Shown here: positions 60,501-64,000 of the stretch, piece by piece | Numbering within the stretch: the stretch's first letter is position 1 | Layout of the letters: the number at the start of each line of letters is the position of its first letter | Assembly (NCBI RefSeq): GCF_022539315.1 | Contig: NC_066313.1 | Span: 27,937,059 to 28,001,058, forward strand | DNA: 64,000 nucleotides | Source of the DNA: Serinus canaria | Taxonomy: Eukaryota > Chordata > Aves > Passeriformes > Fringillidae | Direction: 5' to 3' | Translations under genes and position numbers: made by a program | The notes under the pieces: generated by a model | What the model was told of the DNA's origin: nothing | The model's input: only the letters and a program-made list of their open reading frames with translations | Databases searched by the model: none

Positions 60501-62266
60501 AATTTCTATAGATCCAAGGAAACAGAAATACTGGTGTGGTTTTACGTTTTTATTAACTCCATCTTGCATTTTTTCTCACAGCATCCAAAAGAGCACGTTG
60601 ACAACAGAACAGAGTATGTCACAAAGAGGGGTTACAGTAAATTTCAGATTTGCCACCACTGGAGAAATAGAAACAGGACTTTCCCATAGTAATTGATGCA
60701 GCATGAGCTTTATCCAGACACTACTCTGCCTGCTCAAGCAGCTTTTATCTACTACAGCTTCTGCTTCTACCAGGAATACCAACATCATCACGGAGCCAAA
60801 TGCAGGACTAGCTGGCCTGGAAAATACCTGTCAGTGCTGTGCAGCAGGTTAAGATGTACCATGCTTCAAACTGTCTGTCCTTATCTTTTATGTAGTGTGC
60901 TCCATGTTCTTTGTGTGCCTGTGTGGGTCTTTGGGGTACATGTTTAACTTTACTACCAGCTGAACCTGCAAACAGGAAGCAGTGGCCACACCCACCTGGG
61001 CCTCTGGACTGGGCTCCAGCACCTGAGCAGGAGGAATCCCCAGGATCTGGAGCTGCTTGAGATGGCAGCCACTTACAACCTCCCTTGATAAAGAGTTTTG
61101 ATTATGCAGGGACTGCTTATGGAAGTAATCTTAATTTAACTCATGAAAAGCAAAGCATATATTATTTCATTTTTTTAATAATGTCAGCTTTCAGATTAGA
61201 GTATAACCTATGAAGATACTTGATCTACCTCTACAATGGGAGAGGTGGGTGTCCTGGCTTAGGGCAAATTTGGGAAGGAAACTTCTAAAGGGGTTTTATC
61301 TAGAAAAAGAAATTCAAGTGGACCGGAGGACATTGGGACATGACAGAATTAGGGTTTCAAACTACTGATGGAAACAAAAATGAAGGTCCTGTTTGCTGGA
61401 TCTGTAGATATTAACTAAATTGAGATTTACTGTTACAATTTAAGCCTAGATGAGATTCAGTTTTCTAGAGAAAATGCTTAAACCATAGCCAGCAGAGCTA
61501 AAATTAGGTACAAAATTGATTCTGCATAAACAATCAGGCAAAGTTTAACTAACATTGTCATCTTATCTGGAGTGTCACATCTGGGGAGCAAACCACCCTG
61601 TGACAAACACAGAGAATATGACAGTAAGAGTGCTGTTGAAAAACAAGCAATTACAAAGAACTTATCAGATCATATCTTACAGAAGTAATAAGTGCCTCAT
61701 CCTGTTTTGTTTTGAAATAAATTAATACCACTTGAAGAATTAATTCATTGTAGAAAGCATTTCCACAGCTCTAAGGACAGTGGCATTAACATATTCCTAG
61801 CATTGTCTTACATTAGGATTAGAGATAATTTTAATTATCTTTCATGTCCTATTACCTGATATTAAATAACACACAAGACTCCCCCCCCACCCCATCCAAG
61901 GGAAACTTTCAATAAATTGTACATAGATTTACTCAACAGCTTTGTCATTTTACATAAGAGAGAAAGACCCCAGAGCCCTTTCTCTATTTATTCACATAAT
62001 TTGACCACTTCTTCCTCTGCTACATTTAGGGAAGAGTCTGGCTCCCTGTGCACATTATTAAGTGTCCTGTTAAGACAAAGTTCTCCTTGATTGATGTGGA
62101 GAATACAGAACATGAATAAAGCTCAAAAGAGGAAACATGCTTTCCAAAACTCACTGAATCCTGTGATGAACTCCTTTGGGGTAAGTGAGCCATTGCCATC
62201 AGCATCCAATGTAACAAAAACTTTTTCAAGCTCTTCCAGGCTAAGAGGTAACTCAGGATGCAGTCT
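24464..62266 (-). CDS. CRACR2A: CRACR2A (EFCAB4B), sixteen coding exons, 5' end outside window
   Basis: Calcium release-activated channel regulator 2A, a calcium-binding large Rab GTPase. It joins STIM1-ORAI1 complexes at ER-plasma membrane contacts and, in its long form, is a prenylated vesicle GTPase in T-cell signalling (known from mammals). The sixteen exons close in phase to 645 codons plus TAA. Window residues: EF-hand loop [12 protein letters not shown] (21-32), coiled coil (about 110-307), low-complexity linker (308-446), Rab domain with P-loop GNSSVGKT (464-471), DTAGQE (512-517), NKTD (570-573) and SAY (600-602), and tail CCMRQ (641-645). The human protein, as remembered, has 76 residues before the first one seen here, including EF-hand 1; no matching exon is visible between 62267 and 64000. 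No frameshift. It converges on PRMT8. Confidence 0.95.
24555..25498 (-). other. CRACR2A last intron
   Basis: Unique AT-rich intron, nothing recognised beyond its splice sites. Confidence 0.7.
25499..25575 (-). CDS. CRACR2A: CRACR2A exon: Rab G5 motif
   Basis: Encodes [20 protein letters not shown] then VLHLA and a split arginine. ECSAYSG is the G5 (SAK-type) motif with Tyr replacing Lys, as in human CRACR2A. Acceptor GATTGTAG, donor GTAAGA. Confidence 0.93.
27839..27918. repeat. Perfect 37-bp inverted repeat with 6-base loop
   Basis: Arm 27839-27875 (AATAATTGGCAGTGC...CAAACAG) and arm 27882-27918 (CTGTTTGAG...CAATTATT) are exact reverse complements over all 37 bases around the loop AAGTGG. 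The pairing stops at the next base pair outward (A/G). No flanking duplication or transposon body is seen. Either transcript strand would fold into one unbroken stem. Confidence 0.95.
29815..29910 (+). repeat. Purine-rich (A/G) low-complexity patch
   Basis: Dominated by GA, GGGAAAA and AGAGAAA words with few pyrimidines. Simple sequence rather than a defined unit repeat. Confidence 0.6.
30203..30304 (-). CDS. CRACR2A: CRACR2A exon: Rab G4 motif
   Basis: Encodes [20 protein letters not shown] then [18 protein letters not shown] is the guanine-specificity motif. The exon is exactly 34 codons in phase 0 at both ends. Acceptor TATCCTGCAG, donor GTACTG. Confidence 0.95.
30305..31959 (-). other. 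CRACR2A intron
   Basis: Unique AT-rich intron. A short direct repeat, CCAAAAATACATAGAATAG-like, occurs around 30705-30740. Nothing else recognised. Confidence 0.65.
31960..32074 (-). CDS. CRACR2A: CRACR2A exon: Rab central sheet
   Basis: Encodes [20 protein letters not shown] then [18 protein letters not shown], the typical Rab segment YR-IT-x-YYR-A-G-x-x-VYDIT with FFRKADG in place of the usual YYRGAxG. It matches human CRACR2A. Acceptor TACTTGTAG, donor GTAACT. Confidence 0.95.
32075..32985 (-). other. CRACR2A intron
   Basis: Unique intron with no repeat or RNA gene recognised. Confidence 0.7.
32986..33067 (-). CDS. CRACR2A: CRACR2A exon: Rab switch II
   Basis: Encodes [20 protein letters not shown] then DTAGQE and a split arginine. 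WDTAGQE is the G3 motif, with the catalytic-type glutamine present, so the switch machinery looks intact. Acceptor CTGTTGCAG, donor GTGAGG. Confidence 0.95.
33068..35040 (-). other. CRACR2A intron with CR1 remnant
   Basis: Mostly unique DNA; one short CR1 3' fragment is listed separately. Confidence 0.7.
33765..33930 (-). mobile_element. CR1 LINE 3' end fragment
   Basis: Plus strand reads AAAATCACAGAATTATTGAA then TTCAGGTTAGAAGGGATCTC, the reverse complement of a CR1 3' end with its ATTCTGTGATT-type tail. Short and diverged. Confidence 0.75.
35041..35173 (-). CDS. CRACR2A: CRACR2A exon: Rab domain P-loop and switch I
   Basis: Encodes [20 protein letters not shown] then [20 protein letters not shown] and AATV with a split glycine. 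GNSSVGKT is the phosphate-binding loop, and the Thr before VG is the switch I threonine that binds magnesium. The acceptor ends in AAG rather than CAG or TAG; it was chosen because it preserves phase and equal length with the human LCKEESSPSAPDRLFK. Donor GTAAGT. Confidence 0.92.
36061..36197 (+). repeat. Minisatellite (GGAGGGAAA)15
   Basis: 137 bases of a pure 9-bp unit, about 15.2 copies with no mismatch. All plus-strand bases are purines. Since the unit is a multiple of three it leaves open frames on both strands (Arg-Glu-Arg and Gly-Lys-Glu repeats), which are not genes. Confidence 0.97.
38272..38795 (-). mobile_element. CR1 LINE fragment next to a CRACR2A donor
   Basis: Reverse CR1 text in order: GAATAGAATAGAACAGAAGA (3' tail), AGTTCCAGTTGGATGGGACC, GAAGCTCATTCCTGTGTCTG, CTTTGTGGCCCTCCTCTGGA and GGGCCCAGAACTTCACACTC. 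It is in the same orientation as CRACR2A and ends about ten bases from the donor of the 38806-39130 exon. Confidence 0.88.
38806..39130 (-). CDS. CRACR2A: CRACR2A exon: variable linker between coiled coil and Rab domain
   Basis: The largest exon, 108 codons: [20 protein letters not shown], then [18 protein letters not shown], a serine/acid-rich run with SSSSS, and [11 protein letters not shown]. Only the [18 protein letters not shown] and QPVGKE islands align well with human. The stretch is poor in proline, unlike the human linker as remembered. The donor GTAAGA is almost touched by a CR1 copy downstream. Confidence 0.9.
39131..39863 (-). other. CRACR2A intron
   Basis: Unique, with a short (TA)n run at about 39281-39297. 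Nothing else recognised. Confidence 0.7.
39281..39297. repeat. (TA)n microsatellite
   Basis: Roughly eight uninterrupted TA dinucleotides. Confidence 0.85.
39864..39955 (-). CDS. CRACR2A: CRACR2A exon: basic linker start
   Basis: Encodes [20 protein letters not shown] then [10 protein letters not shown] with a split serine. Human has ASWKKRSGSVIGKYVD here, so the basic RSGSxIGKY block is conserved while its flanks vary. Acceptor TTTCTGCAG, donor GTAAGA. Confidence 0.92.
39956..40801 (-). other. CRACR2A intron with hairpin and possible read-through end
   Basis: Contains an 18-bp perfect inverted repeat (40370-40413), and next to the upstream exon a 15-codon in-frame extension ending in TGA at 40754-40756. 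Confidence 0.7.
40367..40417. repeat. Inverted repeat, 18-bp perfect arms, 8-base loop
   Basis: Arms 40370-40387 (ACTGAGGTACTCAGCTAC) and 40396-40413 (GTAGCTGAGTACCTCAGT) are exact complements around TGATTCAG. A single-base bulge then allows three more pairs on each side. Confidence 0.93.
40802..40847 (-). CDS. CRACR2A: CRACR2A micro-exon: [15 protein letters not shown]
   Basis: A 46-base exon completing the arginine and adding fifteen residues, [15 protein letters not shown], matching human ERNKHLRDERDICFQ. Acceptor CTTTGCAG, donor GTAACC. It is the last coiled-coil exon. Reading into the following intron gives 15 more codons and TGA (see findings). Confidence 0.93.
40848..43008 (-). other. 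CRACR2A intron with dispersed repeat
   Basis: The half nearer the upstream exon (higher coordinates) holds the dispersed-repeat-like block at 42360-42930. The other half (40848-42340) is unique, nothing recognised. Confidence 0.65.
42360..42930. mobile_element. Diverged avian dispersed repeat, possibly LTR-derived
   Basis: GC-richer block with the repeated theme CTCCAGTGTGGGACCCCTGTGG-like and CTCTCCATGGACCAAGCTCC, followed by TTCTTCACTGACCTTGGTGT and CTGAAGGGCTTTCTCACA. I recall this word order from a common avian dispersed repeat, but the family name and ends cannot be fixed here. ORFs in it are shadows. Confidence 0.45.
43009..43080 (-). CDS. CRACR2A: CRACR2A exon: coiled coil end
   Basis: Encodes [20 protein letters not shown] and DFL with a split arginine, equal in length to the human exon product as remembered. 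The acceptor follows a TTTTTTCTTTTTTGCAG tract; donor GTAATG. Confidence 0.93.
43081..44970 (-). other. CRACR2A intron
   Basis: Unique intron with a poly-T run near 44381-44396. A 125-codon minus ORF at 44408-44785 has no recognisable domain. Confidence 0.65.
44971..45158 (-). CDS. CRACR2A: CRACR2A exon: coiled coil
   Basis: Encodes [40 protein letters not shown], then [13 protein letters not shown] and HEEKE with a split methionine. The leucine/glutamate heptads continue, and the exon matches the human [20 protein letters not shown] stretch. Acceptor CCCCAG, donor GTAAGT. Confidence 0.94.
45159..49909 (-). other. CRACR2A intron
   Basis: Large, mostly unique intron, with short A and T runs (47643-47655, 47000-47009) and one CR1 remnant near 49.0-49.25 kb. 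No exon-like segment was seen on either strand. Confidence 0.65.
48980..49240 (-). mobile_element. CR1-like LINE fragment
   Basis: Plus strand AGAGTACCAGGTTGGAAGGG then CCTGTTCCAACCTTTTTTGG and GGGGAATCCACCACTTCCCC are reverse CR1-type phrases. Diverged and 5' truncated. Confidence 0.72.
49910..50005 (-). CDS. CRACR2A: CRACR2A exon: coiled coil, exactly 32 codons
   Basis: A symmetric phase-0 exon: [20 protein letters not shown] then [12 protein letters not shown]. Because both ends are in phase 0, skipping it would delete 32 residues without a frameshift. Acceptor TTTTGCAG, donor GTACTA. Confidence 0.94.
50006..52567 (-). other. CRACR2A intron
   Basis: Unique apart from the pyrimidine tract at 51491-51541. 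No other feature recognised. Confidence 0.65.
51491..51541. repeat. (CTTTTT)n pyrimidine tract
   Basis: Starts as T/G runs, then four CTTTTT-type units and ATTTTATTTT. Low complexity; on the transcribed (minus) strand it is A-rich. Confidence 0.85.
52568..52658 (-). CDS. CRACR2A: CRACR2A exon: coiled coil
   Basis: One base completes a lysine, then [20 protein letters not shown] and [10 protein letters not shown] to a GTGAGT donor. The charged heptad pattern is unbroken, and the match to the human protein is near-identical. Confidence 0.95.
52659..58099 (-). other. CRACR2A intron, largest in window
   Basis: Mostly unique DNA with an old LINE remnant (55200-55790), a short CT run near 56011-56024 and a very AT-rich stretch at 57490-57620. 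No exon seen. Confidence 0.65.
55200..55790 (-). mobile_element. Ancient CR1/L3-like LINE remnant
   Basis: Plus strand shows AAAGCCCCTTGGTTCTACTG, TCATATTCCACTCCAGCCTT, and GACCAGAACTTCCCACAGTA followed by CAGGATATGGGTGCACTAA. These are reverse-orientation phrases of the CR1/L3 3' region in the usual order. It is heavily decayed, so the subfamily is not assignable. Confidence 0.5.
58100..58246 (-). CDS. CRACR2A: CRACR2A exon: start of coiled coil
   Basis: Encodes [20 protein letters not shown] then [20 protein letters not shown] and NELECALK. This closely follows the human sequence and leads into the coiled coil that mediates STIM1/ORAI1 contacts in mammals. The acceptor is TTTCTTTCAG. The donor is the less common GTTAGT; reading through it would insert intronic codons. 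Confidence 0.94.
58247..59769 (-). other. CRACR2A intron
   Basis: Unique, with A and T homopolymers at 58440-58451 and 59217-59236. Nothing else recognised. Confidence 0.7.
59770..59938 (-). CDS. CRACR2A: CRACR2A exon: acidic spacer after EF-hands
   Basis: Completes the split serine, then [20 protein letters not shown], an acidic stretch TGDEDEEFQ and the conserved [15 protein letters not shown]. The last part matches the human MLMDRLGAQKVLED. Donor GTGAGT, acceptor TTCTTAG. The exon is a few residues shorter than the human segment as remembered. Confidence 0.93.
59939..62154 (-). other. CRACR2A intron
   Basis: Mostly unique. It includes a G-run at 60436-60444, a C-run at about 61881-61888, a possible LTR remnant near 61.25 kb, and a short CR1-like phrase (GGGAAGAGTCTGGCTCCCTG) near 62030 that is too small to assign. 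Confidence 0.55.
61250..61370 (+). mobile_element. Possible LTR-end remnant
   Basis: Begins TGTCCTGGCTTAGGGCAAAT then GGGAAGGAAACTTCTAAAGG. TGTCCTGG is a common avian LTR start as I recall. Only the first hundred bases look repeat-like, and the second end is not found. Weak call. Confidence 0.25.
62155..62266 (-). CDS. CRACR2A: CRACR2A exon: second EF-hand
   Basis: After a CATTACAG acceptor it reads [20 protein letters not shown], then the loop [12 protein letters not shown] with acidic or polar ligands at loop positions 1, 3, 5, 7 and the bidentate Glu at 12, then FITGF and a split serine at a GTGAGT donor. The loop is canonical, so calcium binding by this hand looks intact. This is the most 5' exon visible. 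Confidence 0.94.
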
Positions 62267-64000
62267 CTGTAATGACAAAACATGCAGCAACTTTATCCAT
62301 TACTACAGGATAAGAGGAAGACTGGGTTCTACAAAACATCCATAGTACAGCAGGAAAGGTCCTTTGCTTCCCCAAGTGAAAATCCAATTACAGAGCAAAA
62401 CCAGATCAAGTGAGGGACATTTGCTTTAATGACTTCTTTATTTGCCTTTATGAATCCATTATGATGACACAAGAACAACTGTCTGGTGCCACAAATTCCA
62501 ACCACATGGAAAAGAGGAAGAACTTGAGGTGGAGTCTCAGCCTCCTGGTGAAATGGCTTGATTATCTTGGTGAAATGCCTTGGTTATCAGGCTACTGGAC
62601 AAACTTGGCAGCAGAACTGTACAGCTAGTTCCTCCCATGTCATAAAGTTAAGCAAGAGACTCTCTGGATGACTACATTATAGAGAATATAGTGTCCTAAT
62701 TCTAGCAGATTCAAAAAGTTTACATAAATAAATAAGTAAATAAGACAAAGGTAAGAAAGCTTTGCACAGTCTAAGGACAAAATCTGTTGCTCACAGAATG
62801 AGTTAAAAGGAGTTCACCACTGTCTACTTCTGAAATGCAGCATGCTCCCACCAAAAAGAAGACAGCTTCATAAAACCAGCTCCACAAATATCACATATTT
62901 TTTCCTGATAATCTAAAGACATAAAAGAAAAGAATTCTGTAAAACTGATCCTAATGGTTTTACTCTAATTCTTTTAACAGTGTAGACAGATTCTCAGAAA
63001 CAGGAGGAAACTGGAGTGGCAAACAACCCCAAATAACCAGCATTTCCACTGGGAGACAGCACTAGGAAAATGAAAACCTTTCCTCAGCTTGAGAAGCAAT
63101 AGAAATGCACACTGGTTCAGTCCTCTGCTTTATTAATTAACATTTTAATCCCCTCCAAAATCCTGTTGTATATACAACATATTAAAACTGCAAGCTAGAA
63201 GGTTGATAAAATTCATTAGATTAAAAGTGCTGATCTGTTCCACTGTGTGGGAGGGATTTAGGGAAAAAAATGTTTCTCCTGCAATCCAAACCAGCAGAAA
63301 CCACTATTCAATATTCTAAGCCATATAGGCAAAGAATTGGCTGAGTGCATTAACCAGGAGTTCCCTGCTTGCCACAAAGAGTCCAGGGTATGCTTTATGA
63401 ATTGTATGGATAAGAGTGTTAAAACGAATTCCAAGGTGGTCCTGAGAAGTAAAAGCAACAGAGCTGCTGAAGCACAGAACTATCTGGAATAGTCACAAAG
63501 GGATTTCTGAGCAGGATTAGTTGTGTATTGCTGCCTGCTTCCAAAAATGAAACCTAGGAAAACTTGATGTATACTCAGTTTAAATGACTTATTTCATCAG
63601 TGATACACCTGTCTTTAGTTTCTTGCTGAAACACACCCATCTTCCCAAAGTTTGCATTTCAGTCTCTAAGATCTAAAGGGAAACCTTTTAAAATCAGCTT
63701 CTCCTATAAAAATCTTAGAGTCAACACCACACTGATGAGGGAGAATGTGCTTCAAACAAATTACTCTTTTTATATTCAGAAAAACAGAAACTGTACTCTT
63801 GCCACCAGATCTTTGGGACCTGCTGAAGGAGCATCCATTTGACTGTGCCAAAAACCCAGACCCAGCTGCTATTCCAGTGCAGTGGCCTGGGGGTCTTGCT
63901 GCAAAGCTGACTGACAAATATGGGCTTCTCCAACCTCAGCTGCAGTGCCCTAATGCAGCACCCGAATTCTGCTGAGAATTACACTCAATTTACAGTAGAA
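62267..64000 (-). other. Most 5' CRACR2A intron visible
   Basis: I searched the minus strand for the first EF-hand exon (expected motif near KGFIARKDMQ) and did not find it, so the intron probably runs past the window. No repeat was identified. The 76-codon plus ORF at 63745 and the minus ORFs there have no recognisable domain. Confidence 0.55.

Noticed and set aside
63745..63975. 76-codon plus ORF near the window end with LWDLLKEHPFDCAKNPDPAA
   Set aside because: Looks mildly protein-like but no family recognised, no splice context or start signal, and two minus ORFs cover the same bases.
62267..64000. Possible first EF-hand exon of CRACR2A
   Set aside because: I looked for a minus-strand match to the expected GFIARKDMQ-type end before an exon donor and found none; the exon probably lies beyond the window.

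Overview
This window is vertebrate nuclear DNA, almost certainly avian. It holds two split genes with GT-AG introns whose reconstructed proteins match known vertebrate families from end to end. The recognisable dispersed repeats are mostly CR1 retroposons, some with 3' ends of the ATTCTATG type typical of birds. The species cannot be named; a songbird is plausible but unproven.

Layout: (1) About 0-10.5 kb, plus strand: the last four coding exons and 3'UTR of PRMT8, a brain-type, membrane-anchored protein arginine methyltransferase. (2) About 10.5-23 kb: intergenic DNA between two convergent genes. It carries a nested CR1 cluster (12.8-14.1 kb), another CR1 (16.6-17.4 kb), two non-repetitive stretches with transcription-factor-like palindromes (15.6-15.8 and 18.2-18.35 kb), and a GC-richer unrecognised stretch with the longest spurious-looking ORF (20.5-22.3 kb). 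(3) About 23-62.3 kb, minus strand: sixteen coding exons of CRACR2A (EFCAB4B). The phases close perfectly to 645 codons plus stop: second EF-hand, long coiled coil, low-complexity linker, complete Rab-type GTPase domain and a C-terminal CCxxx tail. The 5' end, with the first EF-hand, lies beyond 64 kb. (4) 62.3-64 kb: the most 5' CRACR2A intron visible.

The tail-to-tail PRMT8/CRACR2A order matches the human arrangement as I remember it. The genes are neighbours, not a pathway: PRMT8 methylates arginines at the neuronal plasma membrane, while CRACR2A is a calcium-sensing large Rab GTPase that regulates STIM/ORAI calcium entry and vesicle signalling.

No new multi-gene system is visible. The best second-look items are a perfect 37-bp inverted repeat with a 6-base loop in a CRACR2A intron; a proline-poor linker where the human protein is proline-rich; a pure 9-bp polypurine minisatellite; a CR1 copy touching a splice donor; a possible intron read-through end giving a GTPase-less isoform; and an RFX/octamer-like intergenic site. 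Human comparisons are from memory, and no search was run.
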